NCBI GenBank assembly: GCA_029582165.1
Contig: CM055882.1
Span: 15,447,001 to 15,511,000 of the forward strand
Direction: 5' to 3'
DNA: 64,000 nucleotides
Source of the DNA: Portulaca oleracea
Lineage: Eukaryota; Streptophyta; Magnoliopsida; Caryophyllales; Portulacaceae
The stretch's first letter is position 1. Each line of letters begins with the position of its first letter. Both the position numbers and the translations under genes were made by a program. Below, one piece after another: positions 17,907 through 31,101 of this stretch. Under the pieces are notes generated by a model that was not told the DNA's origin, searched no databases, and was given only the letters and a program-made list of their open reading frames with translations.

Positions 17907-19979
17907 GGGACCTTAGACTGTACTCCTGCGGGAATACAGCTCTCAATCCTACTCCCGTGTCCAGCTCAATGCATAAGGCCCGGTCCATTAGTGAAAACGT
18001 GGTTTTGTAATAAATTAAGTATTTGGTATAAAGTTACAAGATTGCGCTCCAGCCCAAGTGGTTGTTTGGCGCGTTTATGTATATAATTAGTTATATGTTC
18101 GATTCTCAATTCCAGTAACAGCTTTGCTTCTTTTTTTTTATCCTTTTTATTATGAGATTTCTTTTTACGATTTATTTAACATCCCACTTTTTTATGTCTT
18201 TTTTAAATTTTCGCTTGGGTATAATTTTTTCATTTAATATTTACCTTTTTTTTTTGCTTTTGTTGCTCTCTCTCCCCTCTCCTTTATATTTCATCTTACT
18301 ATAATTTTAATTTTTAATATATCCTTTTTTTATTTGCTTTGTTTATCTCTCTCCTTTCTTTTATTTTTTGACATAATTTATATTTGTATAATATTCTAAA
18401 AATATGTGTAGCTGATCCATATCAATATATGGTATTTATAAATATTATTTTAGTGTATAAATGAGTATGTATTAGTATGCAAAAACGTTTATCTCACAAA
18501 AAATTAATGTACACAGAAGTATTTGCTAATGTGCAAAGCGGTCTGTTTACCGTGTAAATGCGTCTATGTTAGTGTACAAAAAAGTTTGTATTGATGTGCA
18601 AGGAGTTCGTACTAGTATGCAAAGGAGTTTGTGTTGGTGTGCAAGGAGTTCGTACTAGTATGCAAAGAAGTCTATGCTATAGTGTGCAAATGAGTGTATG
18701 CTAGTGTGCGAAGAGTCTATGTCAGTGTCAAAAGAGTCAATGCTAGTGTGCAAAGGAGTCCATGGTAGTGTGTAAACGCGTTTGTACTGGTGTGCAAATA
18801 AGTCTATACTAGAATATAATTGTGTCGGTATTAGTGTGCAAATGAGTGTATGCTAGTGTGCGAAGAGTCTATGTTAGTATACAAAAGAATCAATGCTAGT
18901 GTGCAAATGAGTCCATGGTAGTGTGTAAATGCATTTGTATTAGTGTGCAAAGGAGTACATGGTAGTGTGTAAATGCGTTTGTATTAGTGTACAAAAGAAT
19001 CAATGCTAGTGTGCAAATGAGTCCATGCTAGTGTGTAAATGCGTTTGTATTAGTGTGCAAAGGAGTACATGGTAGTGTGTAAATGCGTTTGTATTAGTGT
19101 GCAAAGGAGTGTATGTTAGCGTGCAAATGAATTTACATTAGTGTAGAAATGAGTATGTGGTAGTCGAGTCTGTACTAGTATGTAAGCGAGTCTCTATTAG
19201 CATGCAAAGGAATCTATGCTAGTTTGTAAATGCGTCTATGTTAGTACGTAAACGAGTCTGTGCTGGTGTGCAAAAGAATCTATGTTAGTGCGCAACGAAG
19301 TCTGTGGTAGTGTACAAATGAGTCAGTGCTAGTCTGCGAAAAATTCATAGTGATGTATAAATGAGTTTGTAGTAGTGCGCAAAGAAATATATACTAGTGT
19401 GCGATTGAATACATAATAGCATGTGAAAAAATATTGCTTTTAGTATTCAAAATGCTAAATGAATAAATAAAATATTAAGGGAAAAAAATAATGATGCAAA
19501 ATGAAGAAATGTAGAAAAATAAAAGGAAGGCCGAAATGGACAACTAATTAGGAAAAAATGGATGTCAAATATTGAGAGGAAAATCAAAAATTACAAAACA
19601 AAGTAACTGTTATAGCGTGCAAATAGCAAAATGAATAAATAAAACATAAAGGGAAAATACAAAAAAAATGCAAAAGATAAAATAAAAATAAAAGAAATGC
19701 TAAAATAATTTAGAAGGAAAAAAAAAGTGTCAAACAACAAGAGAAAAAATAAAAGTTCCTAAAAAATTCCTATTCTAGCAAACGTCGAGCACGACCTCAC
19801 GTTTGCTGTTGTGCTGCAATGACCAATGGGCTACAACGAATTTGTGCATGTAATCTGCAAAACATGTTATTACTCTATGACTGAAACGAAGAAAAAGAAA
19901 ATAAAGCGCGCGTGCCGGTCACGTATAGCGGGAGTAGGGGTTAGTTGTGTACTCCCGCGGGAGTATGTTACAATTTTCG
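17907..19979. mobile_element. MULE-like element carrying a 22-bp minisatellite
   Basis: A perfect 9-bp TSD, TAGTTTCAC, lies at 17898-17906 and 19980-19988. The left end reads GGGACCTTAGACTGTACTCC. The right end, read inward on the minus strand, has CATACTCCCGCGGGAGTACA, pairing with TACTCCTGCGGGAATACA at the left. The inverted repeats are about 50 bp and carry CCTACTCCCG at the inner side. There is no transposase. About half of the element is the array at 18451-19420. The 9-bp TSD assigns it to Mutator-like elements. Confidence 0.85.
18451..19420 (+). repeat. 22-bp minisatellite, about 44 degenerate units
   Basis: Units start TAGTGTGCAAATGAGTCTAT (first 20 of 22 bp) with a strongly kept TAGTGTGCAAA part and a variable second half. 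Alternating unit types, one with GAGTCCATGG and one with GCGTTTGTAT, form a 44-bp higher-order pattern around 18890-19110. Confidence 0.9.
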
Positions 19980-19988
19980 TAGTTTCAC

Positions 19989-20214
19989 AATAAACTTTAG
20001 TATATAATGGAAGAATGTTAATACCTGAATCTTTCATACCACACTTAAACGTATTTCACTTACAAAGTTGTTGGTGTTGATGTTTAAGGTGTTTGATAGG
20101 ATGATTGTTTACACTAGTTTTTAATTTTAAAAGGCCCATCTTTTTGGGATGGATGTTGGCTTTAATAAATTACTAGTACTTGTGTCCGTGTGTTACACGG
20201 GACGCAAGTAAACC
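19989..20214. other. intergenic spacer
   Basis: AT-rich and without a gene. It repeats the words TTAAGGTGTTTGATAGG seen at 17847, left of the MULE-like element, so the element was inserted near an older duplication. Confidence 0.4.
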
Positions 20215-20552
20215 TGTAAAACCCCGAAAAATCCAACGATGTTGACCGTGACGTCGTTAATAGAATAGGTTTGACTTCGTTATTTACTGTTGTTCTTAAT
20301 GTGTTTATTCATGCTAACGCTTGAGCTCGTAGGACCGTTGAGGGACTAACAAGGGTAGAATAGTAATTTCCGCTGGTTAATATTATTATGTGAATAATTA
20401 CGTGAACATTATTTTCTATGTGATTATATGATTATTAGTATTAATATTATTATTACTATTATTAGAATTATTAGGTTTTTAGAAAAATCAGTTTTTATTT
20501 GTTAATTGGGTTGGATTAGACTGGGTTAATTTGGGCCTAATTAAGTGGGTAG

Positions 20553-20560
20553 TATATAAA
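20553..20560 (+). promoter_or_regulatory. TATA box of the solo LTR
   Basis: TATATAAA, followed about 25-30 bp downstream by a pyrimidine-rich start region and CCCTAAAC-type words. Confidence 0.6.
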
Positions 20561-20589
20561 CCCCTTTCACCCCTCTCAAAACCCTAAAC

Positions 20590-21040
20590 TCTCTAAACCC
20601 TAAAACCCTAGCTCCCTCTCTCCCTCCCTGCTCTCCCCCCAGCAGCAGCCGGCAACCGCCAGCCAACCGGCCGCCGCCACCAGGTCGCCGGAGATCGCAC
20701 CACCACCCGCTTGCCCTATCTCCCTCTTCTTTCTCTCCTCTCTCTTTCGCTGTCTCTCTCAACCTCCTCACTCTCGTCCGACCGCCGCGACACCTCCACC
20801 GTCGTCACCACCGATCGCCGCCCAACGCTGCACGACCATCGCACCACCACCACCGCTCCCTCCCACGGCCGACGCCGTAACGGCGAAGGCAAGAGCAGGG
20901 TCCGCTTTCATCGCCCGGTCGCCGGACGTCGACACCGGTACCACCGTCCGACAACCACCTCCTCGCCGCCTCGCCGCTACCACCGCTTGTCGCCGCTGCT
21001 CGTCGGAAACCACCGCTCAGACGCCGGAAAAGCTACCGTA
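20590..21040 (+). other. GC-rich leader island inside the solo LTR
   Basis: A sharply GC-rich, CCGCC/CACCACC-rich stretch in otherwise AT-rich DNA, directly after the TATA box. The other LTR copy has a similar island at about 45650-45960. The open frames it contains are compositional, so it is not called as a gene. Confidence 0.7.
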
Positions 21041-21042
21041 AA

Positions 21043-21068
21043 ACCCTAACCCTAACCCTAACCCTAAT
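21043..21068 (+). repeat. telomere-like CCCTAA repeat
   Basis: Four tandem CCCTAA units at the end of the GC-rich leader. This is the six-base form, not the seven-base CCCTAAA typical of most plant telomeres. Confidence 0.85.
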
Positions 21069-23154
21069 CTATTTTTCTAACTGAATCTTTTTCTTTTTCT
21101 TTTTCTTTTATTTTCTTGTTTTAATATTAAAAATCTGTTTATATATATTTGTAATTATTATTGTTATTAATTTCTGTAATTTTTGTAATTAGGAGAAATA
21201 AATTGTAATTATTTTCTTGGTTGTAATTATGTGTAAATAATTATTTGTTATGTGTAATTTGTTTACTTGATATGTGTAATTTTTATGTAATAAATTGTAA
21301 TTAGATTAGGTTGTAATAGTTGATTATTAGGTTTAAAAGTAGTTCTTTAATGTTCTTTTTTTTTTCTTTACACGAATCGTTAGACCACAATATTATTGTA
21401 TGTACGAATTTGGAAATTTATTTACCTAGGTTAATTCTTGAATTTTAGTTATAAAAATCGTTATGTTCTTTAGTGTTCTTTAAAAGTAAATCTTATTAAG
21501 TTTGTTAAATAAATTAGTTAACTTACTAGAAGTTGAAATCTTGTTAATAAAATCTTGAATTCTTGAAAATTAATTAGGTTTCTTGTTTCATTAAGTTAAA
21601 TATTGTATGTTCTTTTATTTTTAGGACTCATTCATGTTAGGGTTTAGATAACATTATTATTGTATGCACGAATCTTTAAAGTATAATTATCTAGATTAAT
21701 TCTTGAATCGTTAGTTAAATATTCATACGTTCTTTAAATTCTCTTAGGGTTCGTTCATGTTGATTTCATGTGTAATCTTGATTAAATAAGTGAGTTGGTT
21801 AAATTACTAAAAAGAAATTCGATTCTTGTTATTAATTCTTGTTTCTTGATTATTTTTTTTCCCTTGTTATAACTTATTTGTAAATAATCCATGCTTTAAC
21901 CTTTAAAATCTTGGTCAAGTAATTTATGTTTTAAGTAATTTTTATTTCTTTTATGACCTTAGGTTTTATTAAAGCTATTAAAGGGTCTTTCATGTTTTTC
22001 TAAATTAAATTTACTTCTACAAGTTTAATTGTTGGACCTAAGTTGAGTTGGACTTCCTATCTTAGACCCTAGCTGCTGTTTCGAGTCCAAATTAGAACCC
22101 CGAGACCGTTTGGTAAAAGTTAGAACCGAAATAACAAATTAATTGATTACCGTTAACGGGACAGTTTTGTTAGTGTCTAAAGATCGGGTTGCCACGGCTA
22201 GTGTAGTTACCTTTTGATCAAACCCTTTGAATTGGAGGTTTCCTTAGATGTTAGGAACCATAGAAATTTTACGGATCGAACGTTTGATTTGTATAGCCCG
22301 AGTTATAACCGTTTTACCGGAACCTGTCAGATCTGGACCAATGGGAAAGACGGGTGTTTTTGAGGTCCTTCGGGTCTGAGTTGGGCTTAGCCATCAACAT
22401 ATAAGTTTTAGTAGACATCCCGAGGTTTCCGAAAAGTCCAGAACCAGACCCATAGGATGTCGGGAAGTCGAGTTGTGACCCGTTTTATGTGAATGTTATA
22501 ATCTGTCCTCTGTTTGCGTTTATTTATAAAGAATTGTTGAGTGAAATTAATGTGTGATCATGTTATGTGTTATCTTAGAGATGTTAAGTGTAATTTCGTA
22601 AATGTTAGGAACCTAAGTGTTCGTAGGGGATGGGTTAGGTAGTTAATAGATAATTTTAACTTCGTTAGAACGCGTTTTGATTAGATAATTATTCTTATTC
22701 TAGGCCCGAGTTAGTGCGAGACGTTAGTGAGCTCAAGTGTGTTCTTCTTTTGCTGTGCTGTGAAGTATATCAGGTAATTGTCTATGCTCTAATCCCCACC
22801 GGGATGCTCTTTAAATGTGTTTGATGTTTTATAATCTATTTTGAGAATTGCATCCCGAAAGGGGACTTTTGTGGAAATACGACCATCTGTTTTGATAATC
22901 TTTTGTTTCGATTGTGATCTTGGTTTGTTTGAGTTGAGAAATTGGATGGTCTTTTATTCGAAGTTTTGTTAATGGTTTTGATAACTTGGGATGGTTTGAC
23001 TTGAGAGTTGTGAGCTGAGTTTGAATAATATACTAAATAATTCAAGTGGAAACGTTAAGCGGGTTTCGGGGGATAACCTGTTGTGCAGGTGTAACAACCT
23101 GCAGGGTTATGGACCAGGAGATCAGGGCTTCCTTCCCTGATATAGGATAGTATT

Positions 23155-23342
23155 TTGATGCCTTTGGTAGGCGATGCTCTTGATGCCTTTGGTAGGAAAT
23201 GTTTATGCCTTTGGTAGGCGATGTTCTTGATGCCTTTGGTAGGCGATGTTCTTGATGCCTTTGGTAGGCGATGTTTATGCCTTTGGTAGGCGATGTTTAT
23301 GCCTTTGGTAGGCGATGTTCTTGATGCCTTTGGTAGGCGATG
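23155..23342 (+). repeat. minisatellite in the solo LTR, copy 1
   Basis: Seven to eight copies of TGCCTTTGGTAGGCGATG in units of 25 bp (with TTCTTGA) or 22 bp (with TTTA). It lies in the same place as a differently built array in the second LTR copy. Confidence 0.9.
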
Positions 23343-24039
23343 TTACTTTAAGGGATTTGGTATCCCGCCCGCAAATTAAAATATGGATTGGATGGGTTGA
23401 GGAAAACAGTTAAGGGTTAAAGGTTTGTAAAACGTTTGATTTGATCCCTTTCCCCAAAATGAATTGAAATGAACTTAAACTGTTTTAAACGTTAGGGGTA
23501 GACATTATTGAGATTTCCCCCTCATTTTCTGAAATGTTTTGATTTCAGGTGAAGATCTAAATGCTGGGGACGGGAGTTAGAAGTGAGGACGACGAGTCTA
23601 GAAGTCCCTGAATCTTTTATATTGTTTTCGTTATGAATTCTTAAAGTTTGTTGAGTTGTTAGTAGTTGCCGTTAGCAGACAGTTGTGTTTTCCTTTCTCG
23701 CCTTGTATCCCTTCGGGGATACGGCAGTGACGCCCAAACTAAATTTGAAGTCTTCCGCTAAATTTTGTCTGTTAACGTTAGTTTGACTTTGACTTTCTAT
23801 AATTGAATTTCCGGGGCGTCACAAAACCACATATATATTGTTGAAAATATTCATCGGACCAAAAAAAATTAATACAAGGAAAAGGTAATAAAAATGAATA
23901 ATTATACAACTAATTTTACTTAAAGAAAGTATACAATCAACAATGAAGAATGGAAGAAACAGTATATAAAATTAACAAAAAAAAAGTAGAAAGAAAGAAA
24001 TTAAGATGTGGTGTGGAAAATATCACTAGTAGAATACAT

Positions 24040-24310
24040 ACCCATAAGCGTTTGGAATTAGCGTCTGATATGGGTGTAAACAGAAGCCAAAATGGTTTTG
24101 GCGTCTGATTAAAACGGACGCTAAAACCTAGTACGCCATTTAGAAAAAAACGTCTGTAATTGGCGTCTGTTTGAATCAGACGGCAAAATTATTGCAGACT
24201 ACGAGGGTTGTGTCAGACCAAAATCGGCGTCAGTCTAGCATGAAACAGACGTCGTTTCTGCTGCAGAAACGGCGTCTGTTTTATCCCTGACAGACGCCGA
24301 TTTTGGTTTA
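24040..24310. repeat. left subterminal repeats of the CACTA element
   Basis: At least eight GCGTCTG/CAGACGC-type words occur, several as inverted pairs such as GGCGTCTGTTTT with ACAGACGCC. A further cluster lies at 24985-25070. Such arrays are the transposase-binding region of CACTA elements. Confidence 0.85.
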
Positions 24311-24544
24311 CAAAAATAAAAAACAAATGTGAATTTCAATTTAATAATTAAAATAAATAGTATATTTTGAGGGTTCTAATTATAAAATAAAGCGTGAAAA
24401 TTAAATTTTTGTATTTGTAATTAAATTGTGTTAATAAGAATTCTGGAGACATTAATAATGAAAATAATGAAAATAATAATGAAAATAAATACATTTTATA
24501 TAATAATAAATGATATATATTTCCAATTCATGTATGTACAATTT

Positions 24545-24546
<2 letters not shown>

Positions 24547-24592
<46 letters not shown>
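24547..24592. repeat. (TA)n microsatellite
   Basis: About 23 TA units inside the CACTA element. Similar tracts occur at 25615-25645 and 27604-27650. Confidence 0.9.
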
Positions 24593-24595
<3 letters not shown>

Positions 24596-25122
24596 TTTAT
24601 AGAAATAACAACAACAAAATGATAATGAATATATATTTTAACAAATAAAAAAATATATAATACAACTTTATTAATGATGATTTTTACTAACTTAAATGAT
24701 ACAAACAAAATAAAAATCTAAATTACAATTAATATATGACTTCAATATTTTTGAATCTTGATTTTTCAATCTTCAATCTTGTATCTTCAATCTTCACTCT
24801 CCAATGTTCAATCTTCAATTGTAAAATTTTCAATTCATCAATCTTGGATGGATTTGAGGTGTTTTGAAGGTTAGGGGAAATGAGAGAATTGATGAGAGAA
24901 GATGAGAGAAATGAAATGGAGATGGGAGGGAAAAAATTCGGAGGGAAGTTTGAGGGCTTTGGTTTATATAGGCTGGCAAAAATGGCGTCTGTTTTGCCGT
25001 CAAACAGACGCCATTTTCACTTTCAATAATTTGGGCGTCTGTTTGGCCGCCAAACAGACGCCAATTTGGCTAAATTTTTTGAAAATTTTAGATGGTGTGG
25101 CTATATAGCGCGCTAATATATA

Positions 25123-25335
25123 CTACCTCCGTCCCAAAATGTTTGTCCGTTGACTAAATTTTGACTGTTAATTATTCACAAAATAGAATGAGTTACAATA
25201 TAAAATTCCCGTCATTGTAATCTTTAGCAAATTATCTTTCTAATGGTAGAGATTTCATATTTCAATTCGTTATAATTTGTGAGTAATTAATAGTCAAAAG
25301 TTAGTCAACGGACAAACATTTTGGGACGGAGGTAG
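25123..25335. mobile_element. Stowaway MITE inside the CACTA element
   Basis: Inverted termini CTACCTCCGTCCCAAAATG and CATTTTGGGACGGAGGTAG, with a TA duplication on each side (25121-25122 and 25336-25337). It is 213 bp and non-coding. It lies between the left subterminal repeats and the 3' end of the tnpA-like gene. Confidence 0.92.
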
Positions 25336-25609
25336 TATATTATATATAATTAATATTATTATTATTATTATTATTATTATTGATACTATTATTATTATTG
25401 ATATTATTACTATTATATATTCTTAATTTTAGTTATAACTAATTATGATGTATATATGTATATATTTTTTAGGTATAGTTAATTATTAATTATTATTATT
25501 GTTAATTATATTCTAATTTTTTCTAGGTAGATAATTTAATTTATATATATATATGTTTCATTGTCGATTATGTTGTTAATTACAATTATTCTCATGTGTA
25601 CGTACGTGT

Positions 25610-25648
<39 letters not shown>

Positions 25649-25849
25649 AATTAAGTTAATTAATTTGTACATATATATATATATATGTTAATTAAGTTAA
25701 TTAATTTGTACATATGTGCACAAACATAATGAAAAATATTTTGATGTTTGGATTAAATGTACTAGCTAATAAGTACGAATGTAATTAAGAAAGAGTTTAA
25801 ATGTTCATACAATGTAAAATATAAACACAATCAAAATGATCGATTAATG

Positions 25850-27600
25850 TCACACGGCGGCATCGTCATCATCACTTTCGCTCTCCTCCTCATCGTTGTC
25901 ATCATCACCCTGATTTTGGCGTTGTGTCAATTCTTCGAGGCTGTAGAATAGGTATTGGCCTCCTGGGATACAATGACAATTTGGAAAGGTATGAAATACA
26001 ATCAAAATGAATTAAGTAATTATTGGAACGTGTAATTAGTAATTTAATTTTGTGTTTATGGAAAAGAATATGCTTACCTGGGTAAGCATATAACGAGTCC
26101 TCGGGAGGAATGGTGGGCTGAGGTTGTGGGGTTTGAGAGACAGGGGTCCGGCGAGAAGTACTGCGGCAGTGGAGGAGGCTATCCAGTGTATGACACTTGA
26201 CTTCCAGAGGAAGATCCAGCGAGGAAAGGGGCTTGCCAACTCTGACTTGCTTGCTGCTGGAACATTCTTTGCATTTGCAACATTTGTTGCATTACTTGTT
26301 GCCTCACGTTTTCCTCTAGGGCTGCGTCAGATCGGCGCTGTTGTTCCTCTAATTGTCTCTAGAATTGTTCCTACAGTATGCGCTTATCTTGTTCGCGTTG
26401 TTGCCTTTCTTCCTCGAGTCGACGCTGAAGCTCTCTGTTGAACTCCGTAATAGAGGCTCGGATGTCGATGCTATCGGTGTTATTACGACGTCATGGACGT
26501 CTCCTCGATGAGATGTGGGGGAACTGCGTCTTCATAGCTTCCCCCACAACCCCCATGCCCACGACGTGTCCCCGACTTTGCAGTTGTTTGTCCAACCAGA
26601 ACTCGTCTCCAGACACAATGAGAGTTTCTGGTTGACCGTCCTCCCATTGCTTTGCCTCCATCTCTCTTCTGTACGATTCATAATCACTATGCATCGTCTC
26701 CTGGTCGATACAAAGAAAGAGTAATTGGAATAAGTGAATTAAAGTTAATGTTCCTACATCGTACGTATATAATAACTTAAATATTGGATGATGATGATAC
26801 TTACCCCAAGCTGTCGGAACCTGTCGTGCACCCACTGATTGGTGCCCTGCTTCATATGGGTCGCTTCGAATTGTTCCCATATGTCAGGGTCTTTTCCATC
26901 GTTTTTTCTTTCTGTACGTAAGTGCGTATATAAATTAAACGTTAAATTAAACCATATATATGTGCGACGTTATATGTATATAAATAAAGTCATAATTAAC
27001 TTACCAATTTCTCTCTAACGATACCGAATGAAACTGGGCCCCTTGTGTGCGATGGTGGGCCCTTATCTTGGTTCATCTTCCTTGCCCTGCTCATGTTCTT
27101 GCTTTTCTCAACGAATTTGGGGTCTTCCCAATGAGCAATGAATTTGTCCCAAATCTCGTCGTCGACAATCCATTTGGGTTTGTCTCTCCACGCCAACCAT
27201 CGTTGTTTGAATTTGCCGATAGCGTCGGCGTATTGTTTTTGAGCCCTCCTAAGGAACCAATCACGTATATAGGCCTCGTGTTGGTCCTCCTACCAAAATT
27301 TTTTCTGCATTTAAAATATACATGAAGAATTAAACATGTAAATAAATTAAACCATATATATCATAACTTTGAATTAATAAACCACGAAAAAAATTTGGCA
27401 TAGTTTCCCCTATAAATTGACAATTATCCCTCATTTTACATACACCAATTCATATTAATATATCTCAACGGCCACACGCCGGATAACCATACACAAACAT
27501 ACACGTACGCATTATACACAAACATATACCGATATTCATGTACGTATAGCTACATCATGCACGAATTAAACATGCAAAATAAACAAGCTATATCATATTA

Positions 27601-27652
<52 letters not shown>

Positions 27653-28203
27653 TCTCAAAATGAAAGACAACGTACGTACGCAAAAATTTAAAGAGGAAAA
27701 AATGTGAGAGTTTTACCCTGAACTCCTCGTATATCAACTCCCGCGTCCCCTGGGGCACTTTGCTCCATACCGGCCAGAAGCCTCGGAAATTCTACTTCAC
27801 TATGTCCATGATGGCCCTGGTTGCGTGTGCCCCATATGGCGCCACACTTAAATCAATTTGAAATGAAACATCGATTAGATTGAGGGCATACAAAATTATA
27901 TATATTTAAACATAAATTAAGTTATAAAGGCATAATCAAAGTTCAGATTGATACTCACGTGCCATTACAAGGTCTAATGATGAACCTCCCATCCGACGTT
28001 TTTTGAGCATCCGCTCGAACGTCCAGTTGAATTCGATATCGTTCGGTGATATCGTTCCCCGACGTTTGGGTAGTGTCGCCCTCCCCTTCAGTCTGCGGCC
28101 CCCCCTGTTCGGCCTGGGTTCCATCCCCTTCAGTTTGGGCACCCCCAACATCAGTTTGGTCACCCCAAACATCAGTTTGGTCACCCCTGAAGCCCCTGAG
28201 CAT
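25850..28203 (-). pseudogene. tnpA-like (Transposase_24/Ptta type) gene of the CACTA element
   Basis: Recognisable exons on the minus strand are about 28203-27955 (a repeated GDQTD-type acidic/Gln region, then GRFIIRPCN), 27842-27720 (NFRGFWPVWSKVPQGTRELI), 27309-27002 (YIRDWFLRRAQKQYADAIGK, then KPKWIVDDEIWDKF, then KNMSRARKMNQDKGPPSHT), 26905-26803 (DPDIWEQFEATHMKQGTN) and from about 26702 (EAKQWEDGQPETLIVSGDEF), followed by a Gln-rich coiled-coil-like stretch. A last exon has an acidic tail ending at TGA 25850-25852. The family binds subterminal repeats. In-frame stops (VK-stop-NFRGFW, FW-stop-EDQH) show it is no longer intact. Confidence 0.8.
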
Positions 28204-28470
28204 AAAATAGGCCCATCGTCTCGTTCCCTACTGGCACAGTACTACCCGCAAAGCACGACATGAGCTCCAGAGTGGATGGGTCTAACTGTGAAAAGAAGTC
28301 GTAGTTGCTCCCCTCAGGTTGAGAAGCATCTTCATGGCCAGGATCAAACTGGGGAATGTATGGAGTTTGTGGGGCCGATGATGAATCACCCCTGCGCGGG
28401 AAACAAGCTCATTAATTACACCTATAATACATATCAATTTAATGAAGTCGTTAGTCAGCATTATTGCTTA

Positions 28471-31101
28471 CTCTAAGTAGTGGTTGACTTCTTTGCAGTT
28501 CAGTAGAACATGAAGGTGTGCTGCTTTATACTCTTGATCGCTGAGCCACCTCGTGTTTACACCTCCCACATGGCTCGCACTGTCCTTAAAAACCGACAAT
28601 AACATAGGATCATCCCCTTCGTCCTCGTTACGCATACTTGTTGATGTAGAAGACTATACATTATCCGTCCCAAAGTATGTAGATGCGAATTGGGAAATCT
28701 CAAACATGAGGTACGCTTGGGCAATAGATCCTTCAGGGTATGCCTTGTTCTTTATTTTCTTCTTCAACCACCCGAAATACCTCTCAAAGGGATACATCCA
28801 ACGATATTGAACAGGACCACCAAAGAATGCCTCCAGGACCAGGTGAATGAGCAAGTGTTCCATTACGTTGAAGAAGCCGGGTGGAAATATGGTCTCCAAC
28901 TTGCATATTATTATGGGAATTTCTTTTTCAAGCCGGACTAAGTTACTGTGCTTCAATGTTGTGGAGCACAGGCTCTTGAACCATTGGCTTAACTGAACGA
29001 GTGGCTCCAACACATCATCGGGAAGTGCCCGGAACGCAACAGGTAACAATGTCTGCATGAACACATGACAGTCATGGCTTTTAAAGTTTTGAAACCTTTT
29101 ACCTAATGCATCAACATAGTTCGCGAAGTTCGAAGCATAAGCGTCCGGCAAACGCAGCTATTGCGCCCAATTACAAACGTCTGTTCGCTTATCCTCAGGA
29201 AGAACATATTTGGCTCTTGGCTGTAGGGGTTTACCGTTAGGACCAGGCAATAGACGGAGTTCCGTCCTGTCACATATGTCCGCCACGTCCCTCCTTGCAT
29301 TTCCATCATCCTTCGTTTTGCCGTCCACCCTCATCACCGTGTTTACGATGTTGTCCACAAAGTTCTTCTCAATGTGCATCACATCTAAGTTGTGTGAAAC
29401 CATGTGATCCTTCCAATAAGGTAACTCCCAAAAGATACTTTGTTTTTTCCAATTATGATCATTCTCTCTGAATCCCGAGACAACAAAGTCGCCATGAGTA
29501 GTCACCTTGGGGAAGTGCTTCACCTCCTCGTAGATCTCATAACCGTTTTTCCTACACGGTGGGGCAGTTCTATATGGGCAAGTGTGCCCCTTTCGAAATG
29601 CCTTTCGATTTCTTCTCAAAGCATGCCCCTTAGCAAGAAACTGTCGGTGACAGTCAAACCACGAGGCTTTCCTCCCATGCTTTAGACGAATTGCTTTCAA
29701 ACCATCCATGCAAACAGGACACGACATAGCACCGTGCGTGCTCCACCCAGAAAGCATGCCAAGGGCCGGAAAATCATTCACCGTCCACATCAAAGATGCC
29801 CTCATGTTAAAATTTTGTCTTTTGGAGATGTCGTATGTTTCAACACCAACCCATAAGCGTTGCAGCTCGTCCACCAAGGGTTGGAGGAAGACATCAATTT
29901 TATTTCCGGGGTTCTTCGGACCTGGAATAATACACGTGAGAAACATGTACGGTGTTGTCATGCACAATTCAGGTGGCAAGTTGTAAGGAGTAACTACAAC
30001 CGGCCATATCGAATAAGACCTCCCTCTCATGTTGAACGGGCTAAACCCATCTGCACACAGGCCCAGCCTTACATTTCGCGATTCCCCCGTGAAGTCTGGA
30101 TGCACGATGTCGAACATTTTCCATAAGGCGCCGTCCGACGGATGGGAAAGTACACCTTCCTCGCGCTTGTTCTCCACGTGCCATCTCATATGCCCGGCCG
30201 TATTCTTCGAAGCATACAGACGCTGCAACCTAGGCGTCAAGGGAAAGTAAAACATTTTCTTGTACGGGACGCCTTTCTTTGTCGTGGTTGACGATTTCTG
30301 TGGCTTATACCTAGGATGGCCACAAAATTTACATTCAGTGAGATGTGCATCATCCTTATAGTAGATCATGCATCCACTAGGGCAACAATCAATTGTTTCA
30401 TAGCCCATCCCCAACTTCTTAACCTTCTTTTCAACTCATCGTAGTTTCTAGGCACTAGGTTCGGCTGGGGAGAGCTCTCGCTCATCAGTTCCATGATATC
30501 GTTCATTGCCTGCTCCAACAAATTGTGCTTCGACTTCTGACTTATCAGCCTCACGGCATTGGACAACTCAGTATGGGTCGCACACCCTTCCCATAGAGGC
30601 TGTTGAGCAGATTGAATAAAATTGTTGAGCTCCTGCATTAGGCGCCTCATTCGCCATGATGAAATCATTCATCATCTCTTACGTTCTGTCGATGAACGGA
30701 TGCTAATTCGGTTCCTCGTTTGTCGGGGGACTACCTACAGACGGTTCCCTATCACCTTCCGCATCGTCACCATTGTCATCCTAATCATCAAAGTCACCTC
30801 ATTCTTCACCATGGCTCGTCCAACACCAATATTGTTCCATAAACCCTCGCCTATACAAATGTTCTTTAACTTCTTCAGGACTAAGTCCGCTCTTATTCTT
30901 GTACATCACACATGGGCACCGATACTTTCCAGCCCTCGGATACTCATACGAATTACTCTTTGCAAATTGATCAAACATAGCTACTCCAGCAGCCCATTCA
31001 GCCTTGATAATCCTCCTACCCGGTTCAAACCTCTCGTACATCCAACGGCGATGTGGGGGCCCGTCCATAATATACGTGAATCTATTATTCAAGCCCACCA
31101 T
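28471..31101 (-). pseudogene. tnp2-type transposase of the CACTA element
   Basis: Order on the minus strand: a Transpos_assoc-like N-terminal domain (31101-30799, with YRCPCVMYKN and EVKEHLYRRGF); a linker with several in-frame stops; Transposase_21 (about 30600-29161, with ETIDCCPSGCMIYYKD, CKFCGHPRYKP, HNLDVMHIEKNFVDNI); then DUF4218 (29157-28654, with SHDCHVFMQTLLP, YPFERYFGWLKK); then a tail ending near 28471 (VNTRWLSDQEYKAAHLHVLL). At least four stops lie between 30800 and 30690, there are frameshifts near 30610 and 30425, and TAG at 29158-29160 separates two open parts in the same frame. Non-functional. Confidence 0.88.

Larger units (their letters stand above)
20215..23823 (+). mobile_element. 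3.6-kb solo LTR of a large Ty3/gypsy-type retrotransposon, copy 1
   Basis: The unit begins TGTAAAACCCCGAAAAATCC and ends GGGGCGTCACA. It is flanked by a perfect 5-bp TSD AAACC (20210-20214 and 23824-23828). A homologous 3.7-kb unit with its own TSD lies at 45121-48858. Neither has a PBS, gag or pol, so both are solo LTRs. Very long LTRs with these termini are known from Tekay/Del-type chromoviruses, but the lineage is inferred. A TATA box lies at 20553-20560, followed by a GC-rich leader, a TA-rich middle and a minisatellite near the 3' end. Confidence 0.88.

Noticed and set aside
18451..19420. CRISPR-like regularly spaced repeats
   Set aside because: Units are contiguous 22-bp degenerate repeats without unique spacers, in plant nuclear DNA, inside a transposon.
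20711..21049. 112-codon ORF rich in Arg, Thr, His and Pro
   Set aside because: It lies in the GC-rich leader of a solo LTR, has compositional bias only, and is not conserved in frame in the second LTR copy.
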